Source: Desulfatibacillum alkenivorans DSM 16219 (lineage in GTDB: Bacteria > Desulfobacterota > Desulfobacteria > Desulfobacterales > Desulfatibacillaceae). Taken from it: a stretch of 51,482 nt of DNA. The notes beneath the pieces are model-generated. The model was not told the DNA's origin and searched no databases. It saw nothing but the letters and a program-made list of their open reading frames with translations. Both the position numbers and the translations under genes were made by a program. Below, piece by piece: positions 34,180-43,598 of this stretch. The first letter of the stretch is position 1. Every line of letters begins with the position of its first letter. The stretch covers positions 1 to 51,482 of the forward strand of contig NZ_FQZU01000040.1 in NCBI RefSeq assembly GCF_900142135.1, given 5' to 3'.

Positions 34180-35064
34180 CTATTTGGCGTCTCCAATGAA
34201 CAGAGGACGTCCCACCAGACGGTAGTCGTTGATGAGCTTCTGTCCACGGGCGGAAACCAGCCATTCGGCGAATTGCTTGGCCAGGTCGTATTTAACATGG
34301 GGGAATTTTTCGGGGTTGATCGGAATGACGCCGTAGGGGTTGAAAAGCAGAGGATCCCCTTCGCAAAGCACTTCCAGGTTCAGGCCCTGGTCCCTTCCGA
34401 ATTTGTACTTGAGATACGTGCCCCTGTCGCTGATGACGTATCCGGCCTTTTCCTCCGCAAAAGTAAGGGCTTTGCCCATACCCTGGCCAATGGAGTTGTA
34501 CCAGTCGCCGTTGGGCTGCACAGCGGTTACCGAAACCTCCTTGCCCTTTTTGACGATGGTCTGGGTTTTTTCTTCAAGCTGTAAACCCGTGGCCTGCCAC
34601 AGCGCCTGCTCCTTGGTATGCGTTCCCGAATCGTCGCCGCGGGACACGAACAAGGCTTTCGCCTGGGCGATCTTTTTCAAGGCGTCGGCGGCGCTGGCGT
34701 CGCCTTTAATCCCGGCGGGATCGGAGGCGGGGCCTAAAATCACGAAATCGTTGTGCATGACAGCATAGCGCTTGGTCCCGTAGCCTTCAGCCACAAAGGC
34801 TTCTTCGCGGGATTTGGCGTGCACGAAAATAACGTCCACGTTGCCGTCCATTCCGTCGCGGATGGCTGCGCCCGTTCCCTTGGCGATGACTTTCACCTGA
34901 ATGCCGGTGTCCTTTTCCAACGCAGGAAGCAGGATGTCCAGCAGCCCGGAGGCCTGGGTGCTGGTGGTTGTGGACATTTTGATGACCTTGTCGCCGGCGA
35001 AAGCGGACGGCGCCAGGCAAAGGCAAAGCAAGGCGATCCCAAACAGAGTGGCAATTCGTTTCAT
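34180..35064 (-). CDS. tupA: TupA, tungstate-binding periplasmic protein
   Basis: A 294-residue exported binding protein. The signal peptide is MKRIATLFGIALLCLCLAPSAFA; mature residues begin GDKVIKMSTTTSTQASGLLD, which is the TupA ligand motif TTTST...SGLL. Other TupA hallmarks are KGTGAAIRDGMDGNVDVIFVHAKSREE, SRGDDSGTHTKEQALW and NPYGVIPINPEKFPHVKYDLAKQF. The start at 35064 has AGGGAG 11 bp upstream and begins the signal peptide exactly; an upstream in-frame ATG at 35163 is rejected. TupA proteins bind tungstate far more tightly than molybdate. In a strict anaerobe tungsten would serve aldehyde oxidoreductases or formate dehydrogenases. Confidence 0.92.
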   Translation of the reverse strand: MKRIATLFGIALLCLCLAPSAFAGDKVIKMSTTTSTQASGLLDILLPALEKDTGIQVKVIAKGTGAAIRDGMDGNVDVIFVHAKSREEAFVAEGYGTKRYAVMHNDFVILGPASDPAGIKGDASAADALKKIAQAKALFVSRGDDSGTHTKEQALWQATGLQLEEKTQTIVKKGKEVSVTAVQPNGDWYNSIGQGMGKALTFAEEKAGYVISDRGTYLKYKFGRDQGLNLEVLCEGDPLLFNPYGVIPINPEKFPHVKYDLAKQFAEWLVSARGQKLINDYRLVGRPLFIGDAK

Positions 35065-35135
35065 TTGATAAGTCTCCCTTTCTTTATGAAAATGACGATA
35101 ACCCCAGGTACTGGAGCCGAACGATAATAGGTATT

Positions 35136-35163
35136 TGTATATATTTGTTAAGATTTTTATCAA
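35136..35163 (-). promoter_or_regulatory. Promoter of the tup operon
   Basis: On the minus strand TTGATA (35163-35158), a 16-bp spacer and TATACA (35141-35136) precede tupA by about 70 bp. The DNA around it is AT-rich. I do not recognise a molybdenum/tungsten-cofactor riboswitch or a clear ModE/TunR box. The remaining gap to the kinase start at 35561 has no supported gene; ATCGTGTTAT occurs twice in it, at 35403 and 35473. Confidence 0.5.
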
Positions 35164-35560
35164 GAAGTTTTTTTAATTACCTTGTGAGGATAGAAGTAAC
35201 CAAAATTAACTTATGTGGAGTGAAAATGCCGCCTTTTCCAGGCAGCCTTAGGAAAAACGCTTCATTTAAGCGCCGCGAATGAGACCCTGCCCCAGAAAAA
35301 GCCTCTAGGAAGCCGGGAAAAGGAAGAAAGAACGCCGGCATTCCTGTTTTTTGATCCAAGACCTGGGAAAATTTGATGCAGGATACAATTATATGCCTTT
35401 CAATCGTGTTATGTCATTGGATAGGCGCCTGAATTTCAGGGGGAATGCGTAAGCTCCCTTGACTCGTATGACATCGTGTTATAGGTCAATAGCCGTATTC
35501 AAATTTATACGGGCTACCCGCCCCAATCAGGGTTTTATTGCAGCATTTTTGAGAGCGTTC

Positions 35561-38167
35561 ATGACCTTTTTGTCGTCCTTGCACATATTATCCATGGCGT
35601 TTGGTTTGGTTTTGGCCGTGCATGTCACAGGCAAGGACTTTCGTTCCTGGACGGGGCGGTGGTGCTCCATACTCATTGTATGCTTCAGCATCTGGAACGG
35701 AGGGATGGCGTTCAAGCATCACCCCCTTTCCACCGCGGAGCTTCAACCGATTTTGTCCAGCGTCAACGCCATTGGGTGGATATTCGCCCCCGGGGCGGGT
35801 CTGTGTTTTGTTTTGGCCTTTACCGGGCGGGAATGGATTTTCCGGACCAAATGGTTTTGGGCGATATTCGTCGGATTGCCCGGGGTGCTGCTCTATCAGC
35901 AGTTCACCGGGAACATTGTGGTCAGACACGAGCTCAAACCCTTTGGGTGGTATGGAGTATTCGGCGACACCCTGTGGGCCTATTTGTTTTTGTTGTATGA
36001 GATTGTGTGCATTGTAAGCCTTTTGGGGATAAGCTGGCAATACGCCAGGAGGCCTCATTCAGGCCCCCGCAAGACCCAGGCCCGGATTGTTTTTTTCTCA
36101 TTGCTGCTTTCCGCCATTCCAATCACCATCAATACGGCGCTAAGCATTGTTTTTGGCGCCACTTCCGTTCCCGAGCTGGAAAGCATTTTCATGCTGATTT
36201 TTTGCTGCGGCATTGTTTACGCCATGTCCCGGTACCGCTTTCTGGACCTGACTCCCTCCCTGGCCGCCGAGAGCATTGTCGCCAATATGCCCAGCGGAAT
36301 GATGCTTCTGAACAAGGACGGCGTGCTGGCCATCGCCAATGAACAGGCCATGGATATGCTTGGCATGCGTCAAGGCGAGATGGCGGGGCGGCATATCAGC
36401 GAATTTTTGCATGAAGACCAGATGGTGGAAGGCCTCCGGAACGATATCGTCCATGGAAGCAATTTTAAAAACCGGGAGATCAATTTACGAACCAGAGGCG
36501 GAGACTCCCTGCCCGTCAGCATGTCGCGGTCCGTTATGAAAGACTACGACGGCGATGCAACGGGCATCGTCTGCCTGGCTACGGACCTCACCTACGCCAA
36601 AGAAAAAGAGAGGCTGCTCCGGGAGAGCGAGGAAAAGTATCGCGACCTGGTGGAGAACATCAATGAAGTGGTCTATTCTCTGGATGAAAAAGGGCGTCTG
36701 ACTTACATCAATCCCAGGATCAGAACCTTGATGGGATATCATCCTGAGGAGCTGTTGGGGAGAGACTTCAATCGGCTCGTTCATCCGGCTGATCTGGAAG
36801 AAGTGGCCAAGCGTTTTCGGGATGTTCTGGCCGGATACGCATGGTCCCATGAATTTCGGGTGTTGGACAAGACCGGAGAGGTTCGCTGGGTGTATTCCTC
36901 CAACCGGCCGGCTCGAAAGGATGACGTGATCATAGGCGTCCAGGGGACCCTCATGGACGTGACGGGGCGCCGCAAGAGCGAAGAGGAGAAGCTGAGGCTG
37001 GAAACCGATCTGCGCCGGTCTCAAAAAATGGAGGCCGTCGGAACTTTGGCCGGAGGCATAGCCCATAATTTTAATAATATCCTTTATCCCATCATGGGAT
37101 ACGCGGAAATGGCCCTGGAAGACTTGCCCGAGGACAGCCCGGTGCGAGAGGAGTTGGAGGGCATTCTCACGGCCACCCATCGGGCCAAGGACCTGGTTAA
37201 GCAGATTCTGGCCTTTTCCCACGTGACCAAGGAGTCTTTTCATCCCCAGGACCCGCGCCCCATCATGGATGACGTCATTACTTTCATCAAAGGGGTTCTG
37301 CCCTCCACAATTCGGATAGAAACCCGCCTGGACGACAACGCCGGCTTTGTGATCGGAGACAGGGCCCAACTGCACCAGATGTTGCTTAACCTGTGCACCA
37401 ACGCCTATCAGGCCATGGCTTCCAAAGGAGGGGTTTTGGAGTTGCGGCTGGAACGGTTCCAGCCTTCCTCCCAGGAGGTGATTCCCGGGCTTCCCCCCGG
37501 CTCAGGACCGTACATGCGATTCAGCGTGATCGACACCGGGGAGGGAATGCCCCAGGAGGTGATGGACCGGATTTTCGACCCCTATTTCACCACAAAGCCG
37601 GTGGGGGAGGGCACGGGAATGGGGCTGGCCGTCACTCACGCCATGGTGGAGAAGCACGGGGGCGTCATTCAGGTTTTCAGCCAGCCGGGAAAAGGCGCCC
37701 GGTTCGACATACTATTGCCGGCCGCCCCGGCCTCCCGTCAGGAAGTCAAGATTCCTGAATCCCATGAAAAGGTTTTGGGAAACGGAGAACGCATCTTGCT
37801 GGTGGATGATGAGGCCGCGGTGAGAAGGGTCACGAAAAGGGCTCTGGAGCGCCTTGGCTATGTTGTTGTGGAAGCGCCGGACGGCCTGACCGCCTGGGAG
37901 GCTTTTCAGCAGGCCCCCGATAGCGTGGATCTCATCCTCACAGACCTCACCATGCCCGGCCTGACCGGGGAAGTGCTGGCCCAACGCATTCGTAAGGAGC
38001 GGCAGGACATGCCGATTATCCTGATTTCCGGATACAGCGAGTCGGACGGCGGCGGAGACGAGGAGGCGGATCCGTCATCCTCGTGGGTGCGCATGATGAA
38101 GCCCCTGGAGCAAAATCAACTGGCCCGGATTGTTCGCCAAAGCCTGGACCGCGCCCGGAGCGCATAG
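35561..38167 (+). CDS. Hybrid histidine kinase: 7TM input, two PAS, HisKA-HATPase, receiver
   Basis: An 868-residue membrane hybrid kinase. Residues about 1-222 hold seven hydrophobic segments like the 7TM-type histidine-kinase N-terminal region. PAS domains lie at about 236-345 and 355-470 (YRDLVENINEVVYSLDEKGRLTYINPRI). The phospho-acceptor is H502 in GGIAHNFNNIL; most relatives have AHDFNN. The HATPase has LHQMLLNLCTNAYQA, DTGEGM, FDPYFTTKPVGEGTGMGLAV. The C-terminal receiver starts RILLVDDEAAVRR, with the phosphorylated Asp in LILTDLTMPG and Lys in MMKPLE. Start 35561 follows GAGAG; an in-frame TTG at 35459 would add 34 residues. No DNA-binding response regulator is adjacent. Confidence 0.9.
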   Translation: MTFLSSLHILSMAFGLVLAVHVTGKDFRSWTGRWCSILIVCFSIWNGGMAFKHHPLSTAELQPILSSVNAIGWIFAPGAGLCFVLAFTGREWIFRTKWFWAIFVGLPGVLLYQQFTGNIVVRHELKPFGWYGVFGDTLWAYLFLLYEIVCIVSLLGISWQYARRPHSGPRKTQARIVFFSLLLSAIPITINTALSIVFGATSVPELESIFMLIFCCGIVYAMSRYRFLDLTPSLAAESIVANMPSGMMLLNKDGVLAIANEQAMDMLGMRQGEMAGRHISEFLHEDQMVEGLRNDIVHGSNFKNREINLRTRGGDSLPVSMSRSVMKDYDGDATGIVCLATDLTYAKEKERLLRESEEKYRDLVENINEVVYSLDEKGRLTYINPRIRTLMGYHPEELLGRDFNRLVHPADLEEVAKRFRDVLAGYAWSHEFRVLDKTGEVRWVYSSNRPARKDDVIIGVQGTLMDVTGRRKSEEEKLRLETDLRRSQKMEAVGTLAGGIAHNFNNILYPIMGYAEMALEDLPEDSPVREELEGILTATHRAKDLVKQILAFSHVTKESFHPQDPRPIMDDVITFIKGVLPSTIRIETRLDDNAGFVIGDRAQLHQMLLNLCTNAYQAMASKGGVLELRLERFQPSSQEVIPGLPPGSGPYMRFSVIDTGEGMPQEVMDRIFDPYFTTKPVGEGTGMGLAVTHAMVEKHGGVIQVFSQPGKGARFDILLPAAPASRQEVKIPESHEKVLGNGERILLVDDEAAVRRVTKRALERLGYVVVEAPDGLTAWEAFQQAPDSVDLILTDLTMPGLTGEVLAQRIRKERQDMPIILISGYSESDGGGDEEADPSSSWVRMMKPLEQNQLARIVRQSLDRARSA

Positions 38168-38180
38168 CCGCATAGGCTTT

Positions 38181-40721
38181 CTACGCCGCTTTTTGCAGGG
38201 ATTTTTTAACCTCAGCGGCCAATTCATTCATGGATATGGGCTTCCGGAGATAAGTGACCGCGCCCAGGTCCAACTCCCTCAGCTTTTTTATCTTTTCGGA
38301 AAAACCCGTACAAATGATGATGGGAATGTCGGGTCTGACTGTCCTGGCTTTCTGGGCCAATATATCGCCCGAAAGATTGGGCATGGCCATGTCGGTTATT
38401 ATCAGATCAAAATCGCCGGGAGATTCCAAAAACCTTTTAAACGCCTCCCGGCTGTCCGTAAACGAGGTGACCTGGTATCCGAATTTCTCCAGCATCAGAG
38501 TGTTCATTTCAATAATCTGAGGCTCGTCATCCACCATGAGCACTCTCTCGGTCCCTCCTTCCGGAAGCGCGGGCGCGGGCTCCGGCTCCGGGACGGCCTG
38601 ATCCGAGGCTGGAAAAAGAATGGAGATCCGGGTTCCTTGATTGGGGGCGGTATCCACTTCAATGGCGCCGGAGCAGGAGCGGACAATCCCATGCACCACC
38701 GACAGGCCTAACCCCGTTCCTTTGCCTAATTCCTTGGTGGTGAAATAAGGGTCGAAGATGCGATCCGCCGTTTCCTTGCTCATGCCGATTCCCGTATCCG
38801 CAACTTCCAGCCGAATGTATGAGCCGGCTTCCAGATTAAGGCTCCGGGCGGCGTCATCATCGTTCAGCTCCACGGATTTCACGCTGATATCAAGAATCCC
38901 GCCCCCCTCCTCCATGGCGTGGGCGGCGTTGGTGCACAGGTTGATCAAAACCTGATGAAGCTGCGTGGCGTCCGCCAGGATTATCCCCTTGTTTTCCAGG
39001 CCGGTGCAGCGAATTTCAATATTGGCGGCCAAGGTCGCCTGCAACAGGCCCACGGACTCGCTTACGATGGATGACAAGAGAACGGGCCGCTTGGATAAGG
39101 GCGTGTTTCGCGAGAAGCTCAGCAGGCGCCTGACCAGATTGCGCGCCCGCATGCCGGCAGATTTGATTTCGATTAACTTGGCGTAAGTGGGGCTCCAGGC
39201 CGGCGCATCCGCGGCGGCCAACTCGGCGTTGCCTATCATAATGCTGAGAATATTATTGAAGTCGTGGGCGATTCCTCCCGCCAAAGTGCCTATGGCCTCC
39301 ATTTTCTGAGACTGCCTCTGGTCCTCCTCCAGTTGCAGACGCAGAGAAATATCTGAAAACGCGCTGAAGACCGCCTCTATTTCTCCCTTGTTTCCATAAA
39401 CAGGCGCGGCGCTCACTTCCAAGGGAACCTGGCGCCGGTCCCGGCCGATGGCCATGATGCGCTCATTTTCCACGGTCTCTCCGGCAAAGGCCCTCTGCGC
39501 CGGCAGCATGGAAAAGGAGATGGGCTCGCTTGATGCAATATCCCGAAACTCCAATTCAAAACAGTCTTCAAGAGCAAACCCATCGTCTCCGCCCTCCCGG
39601 CAAAGAACGTCCTTGATTTTCTGGGACTCCTGATTCTCAATTATCAGCTGTATCCGGCCGTCCGCCTTTTTGAGAATTTCAATGGCCATGGGGGCTTGTT
39701 CAAGGGTTTCATGCAGGATGCTCAAGGAGGTGTGCAGGTCGCGCTCCGTGGCCTCTCTTAAGGCGATTTCACGCCCCAGGCGCCTGTTCCAAGCCAGGAT
39801 CAAGCCCATTATCAAAAACAGGGAGGCGCCGGCGCCCGCCCCCCATATCAGGACGTCCTGCAAGCGAATTCCATGCTCATAACGCAAGGACAACCATTTT
39901 CCCTTGATTTCGTTTTTTTGCTCCGTGGGCAAGGCATGCAGCGCTTTATTAAGGATGGACTGAAGCTCGGGCCAGTCGTTTCGCACGGCGAAATGCAGAT
40001 TATAAGCCTCATAGGCCGTGGGGGCGGCCGCCTTGAGGTTGGACAGCCCGTACCTGTCTATATTGTATACCGAAGTCGCCAGGTTTTCGATGGTGGCGTC
40101 GGCCTTGCCTTCGCTCACCATGCGGAGCGAGTCCAAAGGCGTGGCGGCCGGAATCCATTCATAAGCTATGCCGTCCTTGGCCAGCCAGTCCCTCCAGGCG
40201 ATGTCTTTCACCCCCGACAGCTTTTTGCCGTTCAGATCATGGATGCCGCCGATAAATCCGGTGTCTGAAGTTGTAATGATGAGCAAGGGGAAGGACATGA
40301 ATGGATCGGTAAAGCTCCAAAAGGCCTTTCTTGGCTCAGAGACTGCAGCGCAGGGTATCCAGTCCACCTCACGATTTTTCGCCATTTCCAAAACCCGGGG
40401 CCATGGAATGTCCGGGATAACCTCCACCTCCAACCCCAGCGTCCCGGCCACTGCCCGCATGATGTCCGCCGCGACTCCTTTGGGGGCCGGGCCGTCCTCG
40501 TAAAAATAAAAGGGAGGAAAATTCCGGGGGCCGGCCACGCGGATTTTACGATGCTGGGCGAGCCAGTCTTTTTCAGCCTGGGTGAATGACAACCCTTCCG
40601 GGTATGCAGGCTGGTCAACATCGGCGTATCCAGCATTGCTGAACAGGCAGACGCCAAAAATATATAACAGGATAATGCCAATAAAAAAGATGGTGAATTG
40701 CCACCTAAAAGCATGTCTCAT
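38181..40721 (-). CDS. Hybrid histidine kinase with periplasmic SBP_bac_3 sensor, PAS-like, HisKA-HATPase, receiver
   Basis: An 846-residue kinase. A first membrane helix or signal (residues 9-30) is followed by a periplasmic solute-binding-like domain (about 45-280; IRVAGPRNFPPFYFYEDG, GVAADIMRAVAGTLGLEVEVI, SEGKADATIENLA) that probably senses an amino-acid-like ligand. Membrane helix 2 is about 290-311. A PAS-like region is about 335-465. H486 in GGIAHDFNNIL is the phospho-acceptor. The HATPase has LHQVLINLCTNAAHAM and FDPYFTTKELGKGTGLGLSV. The receiver (about 726-842) has D731/D732, D777 (IITDMAMPN) and K827. The start at 40721 is the first Met before the first helix; its ribosome site is weak. 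It is convergent with the other hybrid kinase, only 13 bp apart. Confidence 0.9.
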   Translation of the reverse strand: MRHAFRWQFTIFFIGIILLYIFGVCLFSNAGYADVDQPAYPEGLSFTQAEKDWLAQHRKIRVAGPRNFPPFYFYEDGPAPKGVAADIMRAVAGTLGLEVEVIPDIPWPRVLEMAKNREVDWIPCAAVSEPRKAFWSFTDPFMSFPLLIITTSDTGFIGGIHDLNGKKLSGVKDIAWRDWLAKDGIAYEWIPAATPLDSLRMVSEGKADATIENLATSVYNIDRYGLSNLKAAAPTAYEAYNLHFAVRNDWPELQSILNKALHALPTEQKNEIKGKWLSLRYEHGIRLQDVLIWGAGAGASLFLIMGLILAWNRRLGREIALREATERDLHTSLSILHETLEQAPMAIEILKKADGRIQLIIENQESQKIKDVLCREGGDDGFALEDCFELEFRDIASSEPISFSMLPAQRAFAGETVENERIMAIGRDRRQVPLEVSAAPVYGNKGEIEAVFSAFSDISLRLQLEEDQRQSQKMEAIGTLAGGIAHDFNNILSIMIGNAELAAADAPAWSPTYAKLIEIKSAGMRARNLVRRLLSFSRNTPLSKRPVLLSSIVSESVGLLQATLAANIEIRCTGLENKGIILADATQLHQVLINLCTNAAHAMEEGGGILDISVKSVELNDDDAARSLNLEAGSYIRLEVADTGIGMSKETADRIFDPYFTTKELGKGTGLGLSVVHGIVRSCSGAIEVDTAPNQGTRISILFPASDQAVPEPEPAPALPEGGTERVLMVDDEPQIIEMNTLMLEKFGYQVTSFTDSREAFKRFLESPGDFDLIITDMAMPNLSGDILAQKARTVRPDIPIIICTGFSEKIKKLRELDLGAVTYLRKPISMNELAAEVKKSLQKAA

Positions 40722-40973
40722 ATGGAAATTGATCCTTAAATTACAGCTGCTTAACAAGTCGCGCCTGTCGGAGGATCCTATGGACGCAATTAACCTTATC
40801 GGAACAATTCTCAAAAATATTGAATGTAAAATTATTGGCCCAAAAGGGCGCTATAGAGAATATATGAACTGAACGCTATTCAGATAGATTGGGCGCGCAT
40901 CCATTCGCAGCCTACATGCTTTTCCGGCTTGGGTCAAAAAAAAACGCAAACCCCGCAGGAAGAATGCCGCCTG

Positions 40974-41017
40974 GCAATAAAAAGCCCTGAAAACGTTGGG
41001 TAAAGCGTCTTCAGGGC
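40974..41017 (-). terminator. Terminator of ssb
   Basis: On the minus strand GCCCTGAA...TTCAGGGC (41017-40984) forms an 8-bp outer stem with additional inner pairs, followed by TTTTTATT (40983-40976). It lies 55 bp past the ssb stop. The rest of 40722-41071 shows no supported gene; the long A run near 40936-40944 is the other notable feature. Confidence 0.75.
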
Positions 41018-41071
41018 GTGCGTTTTCTGTATCAATGGTCAGACGGCGGAACGTCCCGCAGATGCGTCTCT

Positions 41072-41554
41072 TTAGAAGGGGATGTCGTCATCGTCCATGC
41101 CGCCCTGATCGTAGGAAGGTCCGGGCATATCGTCCTGGTAGCCGCCGTCCGCAGGGCCGTTGTTTTGATATCCGTTGTTTTGGGGTGCGGGCCTTTGGGC
41201 CGGCCTGGGCTGGTAGTTGGAAGGGCCTTGTCCTTCCCCGCGCCCTCCGAGCATGACCATGTTATTGGCGATAATCTCGGTGGTCCATCTTTTGTTGCCG
41301 TCCTTGTCGGTCCATTCTTTGGTCTGGAGGCGCCCTTCAAAATAAACCTGTCTGCCTTTTGTGAGGTATTGGCCGCAGATCTCCGCCAGTTTGTCAAAGA
41401 CCACGACCCGGTGCCACTCGGTCCTGTCCTCGCCTTTGAACCTTTCGGTGGTCGCCAGGTTGATATTTGCAATGGCCAGGCCGCTGGCGGTGTAACGGAT
41501 TTCCGGGTCTCTTCCTAAGTTGCCAATAAGCATTACTTTATTCAATCCCGCCAT
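41072..41554 (-). CDS. ssb: Single-stranded DNA-binding protein SSB
   Basis: A 160-residue SSB. The OB-fold (residues 1-~108) has [57 protein letters not shown] and [21 protein letters not shown], all standard SSB motifs. A Gln/Asn/Pro/Gly-rich linker leads to the acidic tip DDDDIPF, which recruits repair and replication proteins. AGGGAGA precedes the ATG. The gene is monocistronic with its own terminator. Confidence 0.97.
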   Translation of the reverse strand: MAGLNKVMLIGNLGRDPEIRYTASGLAIANINLATTERFKGEDRTEWHRVVVFDKLAEICGQYLTKGRQVYFEGRLQTKEWTDKDGNKRWTTEIIANNMVMLGGRGEGQGPSNYQPRPAQRPAPQNNGYQNNGPADGGYQDDMPGPSYDQGGMDDDDIPF

Positions 41555-41707
41555 TCAACGTCTCCCTTTTTGCTTGAAGTTCATTCGGATGATTAATTAG
41601 GCCATGAAAGTATCGGTTGCCGGGGCGTGTGTCAAGCACTTCCCGAAAAAGGGGCGTTCAATGATTAATGGTTGAAAAATCAGGCGTCATGCCCTATTAT
41701 TTATAGT

Positions 41708-42523
41708 ATGGGATACGTGTTCGAACATCAAGACGCCGCCAGTTACGATGACTGGCTTTTCGACCCTTCCAGAAGGGCTGCGGCGCAATTGGAAATGCGT
41801 CTCATGACCCGTATGCTCGGCAAGGGGCAGGGCCGCAGGCTGCTGGACATCGGGTGCGGAACTGGTTGGTCTCTGGAGCTTTTTTTGCGCCAGGGGTTTA
41901 ATTGCACCGGCCTGGACCCTTCCATACCCATGCTGGAAAAAGCCAGGGAGCGTCTCGGGAACCGGGTGGATCTCCATCCCGGCTTGGGGGAGAGCCTGGA
42001 CTTTGACGACAACAGCTTTGACGTCGCCTCCCTGGTCACCACTCTGGAGTTCGTGGAAAATCCCAGAGCATGCCTGGAAGAGGCCTGCCGGGTAGCCAAG
42101 GACCAGTTGTTCGTGGGGTTTCTCAACCGCTACGCCATCAAAGGCCTGCAGCGCAGGCTTAAAGGCCTGTTTTCCTCAACGGTGTACAACAAAGCCCAGT
42201 TCTTTTCGGTTTGGGAAATGAAGTCCCTGATCCGCTCCGTGGCGGGGGAAGCGCCGATCCGGTGGAGAACCACCTGCCAATTGCCCGGAGTTTACGGCCA
42301 GAGATCCATGCAGCTGGAGCAGTCTCCCATCATACAGCGGGCGCCCACAGGGGCTTTTTGCGGTATGATCGTCGTACTCAATCCCAAGTTCAGGACAAGG
42401 CCCCTCCCTCTGAGGGTGGAGCCATCCCGCAAGGAGAAACTTCTGGCCTGCTATCGAGATTACCCGGGGGTTTGCAATCATGAAGGCATATCTTTTCCAA
42501 CCCATGGAGAACTCCAGGGTTAA
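41708..42523 (+). CDS. SAM-dependent class I methyltransferase
   Basis: A 271-residue cytosolic methyltransferase. The SAM-binding motif I is LLDIGCGTGW (residues 45-54). Motif II/III-like parts are GFNCTGLDPSIPMLEKARERLG, LGESLDFDDNSFDVASLVTTLEFVENP and EACRVAKDQLFVGFLNR. The C-terminal third (about 170-271) is specific to the protein and ends inside the next gene. Its start is preceded by no strong ribosome site; a TTG at 41672 would add 12 residues. It overlaps the radical SAM gene by 44 bp, a long overlap that indicates coupling. The substrate is unknown. Confidence 0.87.
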   Translation: MGYVFEHQDAASYDDWLFDPSRRAAAQLEMRLMTRMLGKGQGRRLLDIGCGTGWSLELFLRQGFNCTGLDPSIPMLEKARERLGNRVDLHPGLGESLDFDDNSFDVASLVTTLEFVENPRACLEEACRVAKDQLFVGFLNRYAIKGLQRRLKGLFSSTVYNKAQFFSVWEMKSLIRSVAGEAPIRWRTTCQLPGVYGQRSMQLEQSPIIQRAPTGAFCGMIVVLNPKFRTRPLPLRVEPSRKEKLLACYRDYPGVCNHEGISFPTHGELQG

Positions 42524-43493
42524 ATGCAACCTTTGCCGCCATCAGTGCATCATTCCAAAAGGCAAAAGAGGAATTTGCGGAGTCAGGGAGAACCGGGACG
42601 GAGAGCTGTTTACCCTGGTTTACGCCCAGGCCATCGCCGCCAGCGACGATCCCATTGAAAAAAAACCCCTGTTTCACGTGCTTCCCGGGTCGCGCTCTTT
42701 TTCCATTGCAACCGTTGGGTGCAACTTTAAATGCCGGTTTTGCCAGAACCATAACATCGCCCAAATGCCCCGGGACCATAACGGCAAAATTATGGGGCGG
42801 CCTTTCCCGCCGGACCAGGTTGTGGCCCAGGCAAAAAAAACCGGCTGCCAAACCATTGCCTACACCTATACGGAGCCCACGGTATATTTTGAGTACGCCT
42901 ACGATACGGCCAAGCTCGCCAGGCAGGAGGGCGTCCGCAACGTCTTTGTGACCAACGGATACGAGTCCCCCGAGGCGGTGGAGATGATCGCCCCGTACCT
43001 GGACGCCGCCAATGTGGATTTAAAGGCGTTTTCCCCCGAGTTTTACAAAGATATGTGCGGGGCGAAACTGGAAAACGTGCTGGACTCCCTGAAATGCATG
43101 AACGAGGCCGGAATTTTTCTGGAAGTAACCACCCTGGTTATCCCAGGGCTCAATGACGATCCGGACCAGCTGCGCCGGCTCGCCGGATTTATTTCAGAAT
43201 CGCTGGGGCCCCAGACCCCATGGCATGTCAGCCGGTTTCATCCCATGTACGAACTGACGGACAGGAGCTCCACGCCGCCCTCCACGCTGTTTGAGGCTTT
43301 TGAAATCGGCCGTAAGGCCGGGCTGCATTACGTGTATACCGGGAACATCCCGGGTCAGGGCGGAGAAAGCACTTTTTGCCATCATTGCGGGCAATTGTTG
43401 ATTGACAGGATGGGGTACGTCATTCAAAGGAACGAACTTGTGGACGGAGCATGCCCCAATTGCCAAACTCCGGCCCATGGGATATGGAAGTAA
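42480..43493 (+). CDS. amrS: AmmeMemoRadiSam-type radical SAM protein (AmrS-like)
   Basis: A 337-residue radical SAM protein of the group once annotated as pyruvate formate-lyase activating enzyme-like (COG1180). An N-terminal cysteine cluster CNLCRHQC (C16, C19, C23) with C33 (GICGVREN) precedes the radical SAM motif CNFKCRFC (C81, C85, C88). Conserved motifs ASDDPIEKKPLFHVLPG and TYTEPTVYFEYAYD define this subgroup. A C-terminal CHHCG and CPNC pair suggests an extra zinc or iron site. The family is usually linked to AMMECR1 and Memo proteins, neither of which is in this window. The gene begins inside the methyltransferase gene. Confidence 0.9.
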   Translation: MKAYLFQPMENSRVKCNLCRHQCIIPKGKRGICGVRENRDGELFTLVYAQAIAASDDPIEKKPLFHVLPGSRSFSIATVGCNFKCRFCQNHNIAQMPRDHNGKIMGRPFPPDQVVAQAKKTGCQTIAYTYTEPTVYFEYAYDTAKLARQEGVRNVFVTNGYESPEAVEMIAPYLDAANVDLKAFSPEFYKDMCGAKLENVLDSLKCMNEAGIFLEVTTLVIPGLNDDPDQLRRLAGFISESLGPQTPWHVSRFHPMYELTDRSSTPPSTLFEAFEIGRKAGLHYVYTGNIPGQGGESTFCHHCGQLLIDRMGYVIQRNELVDGACPNCQTPAHGIWK

Positions 43494-43598
43494 ATTGATT
43501 AAAGAGGAATTGTCACTTTCCACCGGGAAAAAACGACTATAAACTTGGAGGGAGTTTATCTTCTGTTCGTTTTCTTACCGGAAAGGTCTTGCCTGATC

